Assembly: GCA_017305835.1 (NCBI GenBank)
Contig: JAFKJY010000047.1
Coordinates: 1-64,000, forward strand
Origin: Hyphomicrobiales bacterium
Lineage (GTDB): Bacteria; Pseudomonadota; Alphaproteobacteria; Rhizobiales; Rhizobiaceae
Length of the DNA: 64,000 nt
Direction: 5' to 3'
The position numbers were made by a program, and so were the translations under genes. Within the stretch, counting starts at the first letter, position 1. The number at the start of each line of letters is the position of its first letter. The notes beneath the pieces were generated by a model, which worked only from the letters and a program-made list of their open reading frames with translations, ran no database searches and was not told the DNA's origin. Shown one piece after another: positions 33,415 through 41,460 of this stretch.

Positions 33415-33500
33415 GTCTGCTCCTTGCATGGCGGCGTCCGCATGATCGCATCGCGGCTGCCGCTCCTGAACTTCGTTTGCCGGGTGGGCGATCGGCGAAT

Positions 33501-34475
33501 TCAATTTGCGCCCAGCCTTTCCCGCAGCCCGGCCCGCTCCGCCGTCGTCGCGAAGCCTGCCTCGACCGCGTTGCGCGTCAGCCCGCGCAGCTCCGCCTCG
33601 GTGAAGCCGAAATGGCGCGCGGCGATCTCGTATTCGGCGGCGAGCGAGGTGCGGAAGAAGGGCGGGTCGTCAGAGTTGAGCGTGACCTTCACGCCGGCGT
33701 CGTGCAGCCGCCGCAGCGGATGCGCGGCGAAGTCCGGGTAGAAGCCCAGCATGACGTTGGAGCCGGGACAGACTTCGAGGGTCACACCCCTGTCGGCCAG
33801 CTCTTCGACCAGCGCCGGGTCCTCGACGGCGCGCACGCCATGGCCGATGCGGGTGACGCCGGGGATCGACAGCGCCTCGCGCACGCTCTGCGGCCCCGCC
33901 GCCTCGCCGGCATGGATGACGATGCCGAGCCCGGCGTCGCGCGCGATGGCGAAGGCGTGGGCGAACTGCGCCGGCGGATGCGTCGCCTCGTTGCCGGCGA
34001 GGTTGACGGCCCTGACGCTTTGCCGCCGCAGCCCGGCCGCCCAGCGGGCGGTCGTCTCGCAGGCTTCGGCGCCGTCGTGCCGAACCAGCACGACCTGCAG
34101 GGCGCAGAGCGGCCCGCCGGCCGCCCCTGCCTCGGCCATCGCCGCCTCGACCGCGTCGAGCGCGGCTTCCGGCGCGAAGCCGTTCTGGCGCGGCAGGTCG
34201 GGCCAGAAGATCATCTCCTGGTAGACGACGCCGGCCTGCGCGGCCGCATCGAGGTAGTCGCGGGTGATGTCGTAATAGTCCCGCTCGTCACGCAGGCAGG
34301 AGCCGACGACCCGCGTCAGCTCCAGGAAGTCGGGGAAGTCGACGTAGCGGTAGCCGCCGTCGGGGCCGAAGCAGGCCTGCGGCAGCCGCACGCCGTGGCG
34401 GGCGGCGAGCCTGCGGGCGCGCTCGGGGCTGACGGTGCACTCCAGATGGACGTGCAACTCCGCTTTCGGGACCAT
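33501..34475 (-). CDS. Adenosine/adenine deaminase-family protein
   Basis: Zinc-dependent deaminase of 324 residues. Metal and catalytic residues are all visible: ELHVHLE (two His), VIHAGEAAG (His and catalytic Glu), RIGHGVRA (His) and LNSDDPPFF (Asp pair). The opening HLECTVSP replaces the HLDGA/HLEGA of classical enzymes, so the purine-binding lid may differ. It would convert an adenosine-like product to its inosine form in the cytoplasm. It lies between the HAD hydrolase and the SAH-hydrolase-like gene, an ordering that suggests consecutive steps. Confidence 0.85.
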   Translation of the reverse strand: MVPKAELHVHLECTVSPERARRLAARHGVRLPQACFGPDGGYRYVDFPDFLELTRVVGSCLRDERDYYDITRDYLDAAAQAGVVYQEMIFWPDLPRQNGFAPEAALDAVEAAMAEAGAAGGPLCALQVVLVRHDGAEACETTARWAAGLRRQSVRAVNLAGNEATHPPAQFAHAFAIARDAGLGIVIHAGEAAGPQSVREALSIPGVTRIGHGVRAVEDPALVEELADRGVTLEVCPGSNVMLGFYPDFAAHPLRRLHDAGVKVTLNSDDPPFFRTSLAAEYEIAARHFGFTEAELRGLTRNAVEAGFATTAERAGLRERLGAN

Positions 34476-34479
34476 CGTC

Positions 34480-35145
34480 TCAGCCCCGCCTGGTCCGGCC
34501 GGACAGGTCCACGACCCGGCGCGCCGCGTCGAGCAGCGTGTCGGCGACGGGCGCGCCGGTGGCTGCCAGCCGGTGCGCGGCGTTCATGCCGGTGGTCACC
34601 AGCACGGTCTTCGCGCCGAGCGCATGGGCGGCGAGGAAATCGTCGACCGTGTCGCCGATCAGCGTGATGCGGGTCGGCTCGCAGCCGAGCGCGGAGATGT
34701 GGCGGCGCAGGCTCTCCACCTTCTTGTCCTGGCCGAGGACATGCGCCCCGTCGACCCGCATGAAGAAGTCGCGGATGCCGCGCAGGCCGACGAGCTCCTG
34801 CAACTCCTCGTCGGGGGCCATGGACAGGATCGACTGGCCGATGCCGTGCTCGCGCAGCAGCGCGAGCGACTGCAGTGCGTCGATGGCGAGCGGCAGGTCG
34901 CGCTTGACCGGCTCGTAGGCATCGACGTAGCGCCGCATCGAGGCCTCCATCTCGTCGGCCGTCGGGTCGCGCCCGACGAGCTGGCGGAAGAAGTCGGAGA
35001 AGGGCCGGGTGTGCGCGCTGCGGATGTCGTCATGGGTGACGTCGGCGCGCCCGGCATTGCGGATCATCACCGCCGAGACCTCGGCTGTGATCTCGAAATC
35101 GTCGAGGAGCGTTCCGTTCCAGTCCCAAACGACGTGATCGACCAT
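34480..35145 (-). CDS. HAD-superfamily hydrolase with DxN motif I
   Basis: Protein of 221 residues with the HAD plan: motif I WDWNGTLLDD (nucleophile Asp8), a helical cap from about residue 15, motif III Lys in GQDKKVESL and motif IV IGDTVDD. The second Asp of DxD, normally the general acid/base in phosphatases, is Asn10. DWNGT variants occur in part of the HAD-IA group and may mark slow or non-phosphatase activity. It starts at ATG 35145, 4 bases before the ADA-like gene in the operon order. It could dephosphorylate a nucleotide or sugar phosphate. Confidence 0.83.
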   Translation of the reverse strand: MVDHVVWDWNGTLLDDFEITAEVSAVMIRNAGRADVTHDDIRSAHTRPFSDFFRQLVGRDPTADEMEASMRRYVDAYEPVKRDLPLAIDALQSLALLREHGIGQSILSMAPDEELQELVGLRGIRDFFMRVDGAHVLGQDKKVESLRRHISALGCEPTRITLIGDTVDDFLAAHALGAKTVLVTTGMNAAHRLAATGAPVADTLLDAARRVVDLSGRTRRG

Positions 35146-35166
35146 GATGCTTCCAATTCCAGATGC

Positions 35167-35207
35167 CGCGGGGCGCGGGACGGCGCCGGAGCGCGCGGCG
35201 CCCCGCG
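35167..35207 (-). other. Intergenic hairpin downstream of the binding-protein gene
   Basis: Perfect 10-bp arms CGCGGGGCGC (35167-35176) and GCGCCCCGCG (35198-35207) around a 21-base loop that is itself GC-rich. No T-run follows. It lies between the binding-protein stop and the HAD start, so it probably stabilises the upstream mRNA and lowers downstream expression, like the hairpin at 15508-15543. Confidence 0.55.
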
Positions 35208-35233
35208 ATCGTGGTTGTTGCGGGCAAGACCGA

Positions 35234-36493
35234 TCAGTTGTCGGCCAGCAGTTCCTTCATGCGGGCGTTCAGGTCGGCCGCGCCCTGCTCGGGGCTCACC
35301 GAGCCGTTGAGCACGCTGAACTGGATGTCGCCGAAGACGTTGTGGAACTCGGTGTTGGCGCGGCCCGGCATGGCGTACCAGATGCCCGCCTTCTGCGCGT
35401 TCACGGCCTTGAAGGCGGGGTTCTGCGCGAAGTAGTCGCCGAGCAGGTCCGGCTTGTCGACGGCGGCGGTGTTGTGCGGCACGGTGGCGGTCGCCTTGAC
35501 GATCCTGGCCACGTTCTCCGGGCTCACCAGCGCCGACAGCGCCGCGCAGGTCGCCTTCTGCTTCTCCGGGTCGGTCGCCAACATGACGAAGCCGTTGCCG
35601 GAAGCGGTTGCGACCACGCTGCCGTCGTCGGCGATCGGCATCGGCGCGAGCGTCGTCTCGAAGCCGAGGCCCTTGGTCAGGCCCGGATAGGACGAGGCCG
35701 AGAACACCATCATGCCGAGGTCGCCGGATCGGAACAGCGCCGCGAACTCGCCCCAGAAGGCCGATGGCGCGATGGCCGGCATGTACTTCTTCTCGACCAT
35801 CTCGCGCATGAAGGCGAAGGTCTTGACGGTGGCCGGATTGTCTGCGGTCGGCTTGCCTTCCGCGTCGACCCAGTGGCCGCCGGCCGATTCCATCTGCGAG
35901 CCGAACAGATAGGTGTTGGGCATGTACATCAGTACGCCGAACTTGCCCTTGTCGGCGTCGGACAGCTTGGCCGCCGCCTCGCGCAGCGCGGTCCAGTTGG
36001 CCGGCGGGTTGGCCGGGTCGAGGCCGGCGGCCTTGAAGGCGGCAACGTTGATGTAGAGCGCCGGAAGCGTGGTGTAGAACGGCATGGCGTAGAGCTTGCC
36101 GTCGGGACCGCGGAAGCTGTCGAGCAGGCCGGCGTCGAGCTGGGCCTTCAGCTCCGGCTGGCCGTCGATGCAGGCGTCGAGCGGCTGGGCGCGGCCGGAA
36201 TTGACGAAGGTGGCGAACACCGCGCCGGTGACGCGCACGGCGTCCGGCGGAGAGCCGGCGACGATGTCGGCCAGCACCTTCTGCGTCGTCTCGATGTCGG
36301 ACTTGTTGTCCATCTGCAGGTCGACCACGACGTCGGCCGACGCGGCGTCGAAGGCCGAGAAGATGTCCTTGAGGATGTCGCCGTTCTGCTTCTCCTGGCC
36401 GGAGACGATCCGGACCTGGGTTTCGGCGATGGCAGGCGCGGCGGCGAGCGAGAGCAGGGTTCCCGCGAGCAGTGCCTTGAAGAGCGGTTTCAT
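35234..36493 (-). CDS. Periplasmic binding protein (family 1, MalE/UgpB-like)
   Basis: Binding protein of 419 residues. Signal peptide MKPLFKALLAGTLLSLAAAP with cleavage probably after AIA. The mature part has family-1 features: VRIVSGQEKQNGDILKDIFS, LPALYINVAAFKAAGLDPAN, and a C-terminal region ending FHNVFGDIQFSVLNG. ATG 36493 has GGAGAA at 7 bases. It presumably feeds the MalF/G/K complex encoded at 28098-31043. It is separated from that operon by three enzyme genes and the regulator, which suggests those enzymes act on the imported compound. Confidence 0.9.
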   Translation of the reverse strand: MKPLFKALLAGTLLSLAAAPAIAETQVRIVSGQEKQNGDILKDIFSAFDAASADVVVDLQMDNKSDIETTQKVLADIVAGSPPDAVRVTGAVFATFVNSGRAQPLDACIDGQPELKAQLDAGLLDSFRGPDGKLYAMPFYTTLPALYINVAAFKAAGLDPANPPANWTALREAAAKLSDADKGKFGVLMYMPNTYLFGSQMESAGGHWVDAEGKPTADNPATVKTFAFMREMVEKKYMPAIAPSAFWGEFAALFRSGDLGMMVFSASSYPGLTKGLGFETTLAPMPIADDGSVVATASGNGFVMLATDPEKQKATCAALSALVSPENVARIVKATATVPHNTAAVDKPDLLGDYFAQNPAFKAVNAQKAGIWYAMPGRANTEFHNVFGDIQFSVLNGSVSPEQGAADLNARMKELLADN

Positions 36494-36552
36494 GAGTGTT
36501 CTCCGGATATCGTTGTCGTTTGGCAGTCGGGCGCGCCCGCGGCGCGGGCGCC

Positions 36553-37398
36553 TCAAAGTCGGATGCTGGTCGTTTCCACCGCGAGTTCGACGGCCGTATT
36601 GCATTCGGCCTTGGCCGCATCGAGCGCGGACGGTCCGTCCTCGAGCGCGGCGAGATGGGTGAGCAGGAGGCGCCGGGCGCCGCTGGCGCGCGCCAGCCGG
36701 CCGGCTTCCGCTGGGCTCATATGGGCGCCGCCGGGCGGGTGCGAGCCCGAGAAATGGCCCTCCGCGACCAGCAGGTCGGCGTCGCGGGCGAAATCGACCA
36801 GCGGCCCGTGCCAGCGCGTGTCGCCCGTATAGACGAGGCGCTTGCCGGCATGGTCGATGCGCATCGCGACCGCACCCGGAATATGGTCGACGGGCAGCGT
36901 GTCGACGGTGACCGGGCCGAGATCGACGCGCGCACCGGGGGCGAACTCGACGACGTCGAACACGTCGAACATCCAGTCGCGGCCGGCCCGCGCCACCTCG
37001 CGCAGCGAGGCGAAGCCGGGGCCGAGTTCGTCGTCGGTGAACGTCCAATACTTGTGGCCGAACAGGCCCGACAGCCGTTCCAGATAGGCCGCGCCGCCTT
37101 CCGGCATGGCGAGCTTCACCCGGTGCAGCGTGCGGTGCTTGATCCACTCCGTCATCAGCGCGTAGCCGACGGCGACGAGGTCGAGCGTGTGGTCCGGGTG
37201 GATGTGGGTGATCGTGATCGCGTCGACGTCGACGGCGCGACCCAAAGCCAGCAGCCGCGCCGCCACCCCCGGCCCGCAGTCGAGGAGGATGCGACTGCCG
37301 GCCGTTTCGACGAGATAGCCCGAGCAGGCATGGCCGCCATACGGATAGCCGCCGGCAGCACCCAGCACGGTGAGAACGATCTCGTTCCGATCGGGCAT
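36553..37398 (-). CDS. Metallo-beta-lactamase-fold hydrolase (RNase Z/AtsA-like)
   Basis: Protein of 281 residues. The zinc motif is THIHPDHTLD (HxHxDH), with DTLPVDHIPG (His), VYTGDTRWH (bridging Asp) and LLLTHLAAL (late His). This is the layout of RNase Z, arylsulfatase AtsA and cyclic-nucleotide phosphodiesterase relatives. ATG 37398 gives the natural N-terminus MPDRNEIVLTVLGAAGGYPY; longer frames run into the regulatory region. It is promoter-proximal in the LysR-controlled unit, with box B 79 bp upstream of its start. A phosphodiester or sulfate ester substrate would fit the cluster. Confidence 0.83.
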   Translation of the reverse strand: MPDRNEIVLTVLGAAGGYPYGGHACSGYLVETAGSRILLDCGPGVAARLLALGRAVDVDAITITHIHPDHTLDLVAVGYALMTEWIKHRTLHRVKLAMPEGGAAYLERLSGLFGHKYWTFTDDELGPGFASLREVARAGRDWMFDVFDVVEFAPGARVDLGPVTVDTLPVDHIPGAVAMRIDHAGKRLVYTGDTRWHGPLVDFARDADLLVAEGHFSGSHPPGGAHMSPAEAGRLARASGARRLLLTHLAALEDGPSALDAAKAECNTAVELAVETTSIRL

Positions 37399-37427
37399 CC
37401 CTGTCACCTGCACCTCAACTGCCCGGC

Positions 37428-37491
37428 ATCCTATCCGAGCCTCGCGGGAGGCAGATGACGGAAATCCCGATGCCCGATAGGCAACGGCTAT
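37428..37491 (-). promoter_or_regulatory. LysR-type box B and probable promoter of the MBL operon
   Basis: ATAG-N7-CTAT at 37477-37491 matches box A at 31119-31133, including the shared TGCCTATC and the following GGC. A minus-strand -10-like TAGGAT lies at 37433-37428. With transcription starting near 37421, the box centre is at about -63, the classical LysR recognition position. Box A has the same distance to its gene within 3 bp. Confidence 0.62.
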
Positions 37492-37566
37492 CACCGGAAC
37501 GACGGAGCGGTCGCGACCGCGGATGCTGCGGATTGTCGCAGAGCCGCGGCACTTCTGTTCCGCCAT

Positions 37567-37607
37567 TTGATCCGGCTCAAAGTGGAATATAATAGTCCAG
37601 TTTATAT
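37567..37607 (+). promoter_or_regulatory. FNR/NnrR-type box and promoter of the ABC-nnrS operon
   Basis: TTGATCCGGCTCAA (37567-37580) fits TTG-N8-CAA and differs from the FNR consensus TTGAT-N4-ATCAA at one position. With -10 TTATAT (37602-37607), the box centre lies about 41 bp before the predicted start, the class II activation geometry. A second TATAAT (37588-37593) is also present. This suits activation by an NO- or oxygen-responsive Crp/FNR protein; nnrS was named for NnrR control. Confidence 0.6.
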
Positions 37608-37651
37608 GGACCAGTTCCGCTCATCCGGCGGATGCAACATCAGGAGCCGTC

Positions 37652-38668
37652 ATGCCGAGACCGACACCCTTCTCCACCGCCATCGACCGCCGCGCCGTGC
37701 TGGCCGGCATGGGCAGCGCCGCGGCGTTGCCGCTTCTGGCAGCCGCCGCAGGCCGCGCGTCGGCCGCCGCGCTGGCGGAGCTCGCCCTCTACGGCCCGCC
37801 GGCCGGCCCCTCCATCACGCTGGCGCATGCCGCCGCCTCCGGGGCGCTCGCCTCGATCGCCGACAAGGTGAGCTTCAAAGTCTGGCGCAACCCCGACGAA
37901 ATGCGCGCCGGCCTCACCTCGGGCACGATGCAGGCGGTGGTGCTGCCTGTGCAGGCGGCCGCCGGCCTCTACAATCGCGGCTTCCCGCTGAAGCTGCTCA
38001 ACGTGATGACCAAGGGCCTGCTCTACGTCATCTCCGCCGATACGGCGGTGGCCGGCTTCGCCGACCTCAAGGGCAGGAAGCTCGCCGTGCCGTTCCGCAA
38101 CGACACGCCGGACCTCGTGCTGGCGCGGCTCCTGAAGCACGAGAAGCTGACGGCCGGCACGGACCTGACCGTGGAGACGGTCGGCTCGCCGGTCGAGGCG
38201 ATCCAGATGCTGCTCGCCGGCAGGGTCGACGCCGTGCTGGCGCCTGAGCCGGCGATCTCGGCAGCCATCATCCGGGCCAAGGGCGCCGGCAAGACGATCG
38301 CCCGCGTCATCGACATCCAGAAGGTCTGGGGCGAGGTGAGCGGCGGGCAGCCGGTGCTGCCGCAGGCCGGCCTGGCGCTGACGAACGCCTTCACCGGGGC
38401 CAATCCCGGCGCCGCCGACGCCCTGCAGGAGGCGCTTGAGAAGGTGGCGGCCGCCGTCAACGCCGTGCCGGAGAAGGCGGCGGCGGACGCCGCGGACGCG
38501 CTGGAGATGCCGGCCCCGGTGATCGCCGCGTCGGTCGCGACGTCGAACCTCGTGGCCGCGCGCGCCTCGACCATGCGGGCCGAGATCGAATCCATGCTGA
38601 CGACGCTGTCGGACGCCGACCCCGCCCTGATCGGCGGCAAGCTGCCCGACGACGGCTTCTATCTCTGA
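37652..38668 (+). CDS. ABC substrate-binding protein (NMT1/TauA-like) with Tat-like signal
   Basis: Exported protein of 338 residues. The N-terminus DRRAVLAGMGSAAALPLLAA is a short twin-arginine-type signal. The mature part has the periplasmic type II fold of nitrate/sulfonate/taurine/pyrimidine-precursor binders: MRAGLTSGTMQAVVLPVQAA, FADLKGRKLAVPFRNDTPDL, and AIQMLLAGRVDAVLAPEPAI. It heads a four-gene unit with its permease, ATPase and nnrS. The cargo is unknown; the association with nnrS points to a role during nitric-oxide stress or denitrification. Confidence 0.85.
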   Translation: MPRPTPFSTAIDRRAVLAGMGSAAALPLLAAAAGRASAAALAELALYGPPAGPSITLAHAAASGALASIADKVSFKVWRNPDEMRAGLTSGTMQAVVLPVQAAAGLYNRGFPLKLLNVMTKGLLYVISADTAVAGFADLKGRKLAVPFRNDTPDLVLARLLKHEKLTAGTDLTVETVGSPVEAIQMLLAGRVDAVLAPEPAISAAIIRAKGAGKTIARVIDIQKVWGEVSGGQPVLPQAGLALTNAFTGANPGAADALQEALEKVAAAVNAVPEKAAADAADALEMPAPVIAASVATSNLVAARASTMRAEIESMLTTLSDADPALIGGKLPDDGFYL

Positions 38669-38672
38669 GCCG

Positions 38673-39485
38673 ATGATGGGCGCGGCGCTGTCCCGGCTCG
38701 GCCGCACGGGAAGCTTCCTGTGGTCGGCCTGGTCCGGGCTCGCCGCGCTGGCGCTGCTGGCGGCGGCGTGGCAGGCGGGCCACGAGGCCTATGGCGAGTT
38801 CATCCTGCCCGCCCCGCTCGACACGCTTGCCGCCGGCTTCGCCATCCTCTCCGACCCGAAGGCGTGGGAGGTGGCGCTGCTCACCGGCACCCGCGCCGTC
38901 GAGGGCTTTGCCGTCTCGGCGCTGGCCGGCGCGGCGCTGGGGTTGGCGGCCGGCTACTCGCCGGCGACGCTGAGGCTGGCGCGGCCGCTGGTGACCGTGC
39001 TGCTCGGCGTGCCGCCGATCGCCTGGATCGTGCTCGCCATGATCTGGTTCGGCTCCACCGACGGCACCGTCATCCTCACCATACTGGTCTCGGCCGGGCC
39101 GCTGGTCTTCGTCGGCGTGGCCGAGGGCGTGATGACGCGCGACCGTGGGCTGGACGACATGGCGCGCGCCTTCGGCGCCGGCCCGATCCGGCGACTGACC
39201 ACGCTCGGCCTGCGCCACGTCGCGGCGCATCTCTTCCCGGCGCTGGTGGTGGCGCTCGGCATGGGCTTCAAGGTCGCCGTCATGGCCGAACTGCTGGCCA
39301 ATGTCGGCGGCATCGGCGGCGAGCTGGCGCGAAGCCGCGCCAATCTCGACGTGGCCGGCGCGCTCGCCTGGGTGACGATCGCGGTCGCCGCGCTGATCGT
39401 GGTCGAATACGGCATCGTGCATCCGGTCCGCTCCGAGTTCGAGCGCTGGCGGGCGGCAGCGCGGCCGTGGGGCGTCAAGCGATGA
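38673..39485 (+). CDS. ABC importer permease (TauC/SsuC family)
   Basis: Inner-membrane permease of 270 residues with six predicted helices. The opening segment AYGEFILPAPLDTLAAGFAI is typical for nitrate/sulfonate/taurine permeases. The EAA loop is DDMARAFGAGPIRRLTTLGL. It starts 5 bases after the binding-protein stop and overlaps the ATPase gene (ATGA). Confidence 0.88.
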   Translation: MMGAALSRLGRTGSFLWSAWSGLAALALLAAAWQAGHEAYGEFILPAPLDTLAAGFAILSDPKAWEVALLTGTRAVEGFAVSALAGAALGLAAGYSPATLRLARPLVTVLLGVPPIAWIVLAMIWFGSTDGTVILTILVSAGPLVFVGVAEGVMTRDRGLDDMARAFGAGPIRRLTTLGLRHVAAHLFPALVVALGMGFKVAVMAELLANVGGIGGELARSRANLDVAGALAWVTIAVAALIVVEYGIVHPVRSEFERWRAAARPWGVKR

Positions 39486-40231
39486 GCGCGCTCGCCCTTT
39501 CCCGCATCGGCCACGCCTATTTCGGCCGCACGGTGCTCGACCATATCGACCTTGCCGTCGCCCCGGGCGAGATCGTGGCGCTGGTCGGCCCGTCCGGCTG
39601 CGGCAAGAGCACGCTCGTCCACATCGCAGCCGGCATCGTCGAGCCGCTGCGCGGCACGGTCGCGACCCGCTACCGCCGCCACGCGATGGTGTTCCAGGAG
39701 CCGCGCCTGCTGCCGTGGGCGAACGCGCGCGACAACATCGCCTATCCGCTGCGGCTTTCGGGCGCGCCGCGCCACGAGCGCCGTGCGCGCGCGGAAGCCG
39801 CGGCCGCGCGGGCCGCCTTCGATGCCGTCGACCTCGACAAATATCCGGTGGAGCTGTCCGGCGGCATGCGCCAGCGCGTGGCGATCGCGCGGGCGCTCGC
39901 GGTCGAGCCGGACTTCGTCTTCTTCGACGAGCCGTTCACCGCGCTCGACGCCGCGCTCAAGCGGCGCATGCAGGACCTCGTCATCGAGGCGGCGGAAGGT
40001 GCGCATTTCGGTGCGCTGTTCGTCACCCATGACCTGATGGAGGCGGCGCGGATCGCCCACCGCATCGTCGTGCTGGAGCTGTCCGGCAACGGCATAGCGG
40101 GCGAGCGGGCGCTGCCCGGCCGGCCGGGCGAGCGGGAGGACGCCGAGGTGTTCGCGACGGTGCAGGCCTTCCTGCGGGCCGACCCGCTGTTCCGCCACAT
40201 CCACGACGTCGACGAGCGCAGGGTGGCCTGA
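39482..40231 (+). CDS. ABC importer ATPase (TauB/SsuB family)
   Basis: ATPase of 249 residues with Walker A GPSGCGKST, Q-loop FQEPRLLPWANARDN (the form characteristic of TauB/SsuB/NrtD), signature LSGGMRQR, Walker B FVFFDEPFTALD and H-loop THDLMEAA. It pairs with the permease encoded just upstream. The nnrS start codon lies 3 bases after its stop, so the four genes are probably one mRNA. Confidence 0.92.
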   Translation: MSALALSRIGHAYFGRTVLDHIDLAVAPGEIVALVGPSGCGKSTLVHIAAGIVEPLRGTVATRYRRHAMVFQEPRLLPWANARDNIAYPLRLSGAPRHERRARAEAAAARAAFDAVDLDKYPVELSGGMRQRVAIARALAVEPDFVFFDEPFTALDAALKRRMQDLVIEAAEGAHFGALFVTHDLMEAARIAHRIVVLELSGNGIAGERALPGRPGEREDAEVFATVQAFLRADPLFRHIHDVDERRVA

Positions 40232-40233
40232 CC

Positions 40234-41448
40234 ATGCTCGCCCCTTCCGAGCGCCTACCGGCGCCGACCCTGCGCGACGTCCTCGGCGACGAGGGTTTTC
40301 GCGTCTTCTTCCCGCTCGGCGCGCTCTACGCCGCGATCTGGCCGCTGCAATGGGTGCTGGTTTTCGGCTTCGACCTGCCGCTCGCCCGTACCACTCCGCC
40401 CGGCCTGTGGCATGCGCACGAGATGATCTTCGGCGCCTTCGGCGCGGCGCTGATCGGCTTCATCACCACGGCGGTCCCGGAATGGACCGACACGCCGAGG
40501 TTGCAGGGCCGGCGGCTGTTCGCGCTGGCGGGCCTGTGGGGCACGGGGCGCCTCGTCGGCTTCCTCGGCGCCGACGCGCTCGGCCTGCTGGGCGCGGTTG
40601 CCGACGCCGCGTGGCTGGCGGCGCTCGGCGGCTATGTGGCGCTGGTTTCGTGGCGCAAGCGGACGGACCGGCTGCTCGCCTTCGTGTTCTGGATCTCGGC
40701 GCTGCTCGCCGCGCAGCTTGCGGTCAGCTACGCCTTCCTGACCGGCAACGTCGCGCTGGCGCAACTGCTGCTCCATTGCGCGGGCTTCGTCTTCCTCGGC
40801 CTGCTGGGTCTCGCGCTGTCGCGCATCACCGTCCCGGTCACCAACCTCGTGCTCGACCCGAGCGAGGAGACCTCTCCCTTCCGGCCGCATCCCGGCCGTC
40901 GGCACCTCGCCTCGGGGCTGGTCGCCGTGGCCGTGGCAGGCGAGCTCGCCGGCCTTTCCGAAGCGGTGCGGGGCTTCCTGATGATCGCGGCGGGCGCGGC
41001 CTTCATGGACCGCATCGGCGAGGCGTTCATCGGCCGCGAGGCGCTGCGCGCCGAAATCCTCGTGCTGGCCGGATCGAGCGGCTTCGCCGGCGCGGGCCTG
41101 CTGCTGGTCGGTGCTGCGCGCCTCGGCGCCCCCTTTGGCGAGGTGCCGGGCCAGCACATGGCCCTGATGGGCGGGCTGGGCATCGGCGTGCTCGCCGTGT
41201 TCTCGATCGCCGGGCTGCTGCACACCGGCCAGAAGCTCGTCTTCCCGCGCGGCGCCAAGCTCGCCTTCGTCTGCGCGATCGCCGCCGTGCTGCTGCGGGC
41301 GCTGCCGGATCTCGGCCTGATGCCACAGCCGCCCGGCCCGCCCTATGCGGCGGTCTCGCTGCTGTGGGCGGCGGCCTTCCTGTCGTGGCTCTGGAGCTAC
41401 TGGCCGCTGCTGCGCGACCCGGCGACGCTCGAAGCCGAGAGTTGCTGA
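40234..41448 (+). CDS. nnrS: NnrS family membrane protein (nitric oxide stress)
   Basis: Polytopic protein of 404 residues with about twelve hydrophobic segments. The NnrS signature GLWHAHEMIFGAFGAALIGF, with its two His, is followed by TAVPEWTDTPRLQGRRL. Further features are LLHCAGFVFLGLL and LLHTGQKLVFPRGAK. Known members are haem- and copper-containing proteins that relieve nitrosative stress. It ends the operon that begins with the NMT1-like binding protein. An NsrR-type regulator converges on it 12 bases downstream. Confidence 0.9.
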   Translation: MLAPSERLPAPTLRDVLGDEGFRVFFPLGALYAAIWPLQWVLVFGFDLPLARTTPPGLWHAHEMIFGAFGAALIGFITTAVPEWTDTPRLQGRRLFALAGLWGTGRLVGFLGADALGLLGAVADAAWLAALGGYVALVSWRKRTDRLLAFVFWISALLAAQLAVSYAFLTGNVALAQLLLHCAGFVFLGLLGLALSRITVPVTNLVLDPSEETSPFRPHPGRRHLASGLVAVAVAGELAGLSEAVRGFLMIAAGAAFMDRIGEAFIGREALRAEILVLAGSSGFAGAGLLLVGAARLGAPFGEVPGQHMALMGGLGIGVLAVFSIAGLLHTGQKLVFPRGAKLAFVCAIAAVLLRALPDLGLMPQPPGPPYAAVSLLWAAAFLSWLWSYWPLLRDPATLEAESC

Positions 41449-41460
41449 GCGCCGGCTGCT

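Noticed and set aside
37588-37593. TATAAT as the main -10 of the nnrS operon
   Set aside because: It would place the FNR/NnrR box centre near -26, a repressing position. TTATAT at 37602-37607 gives the activation geometry. The first may still serve a minor promoter.
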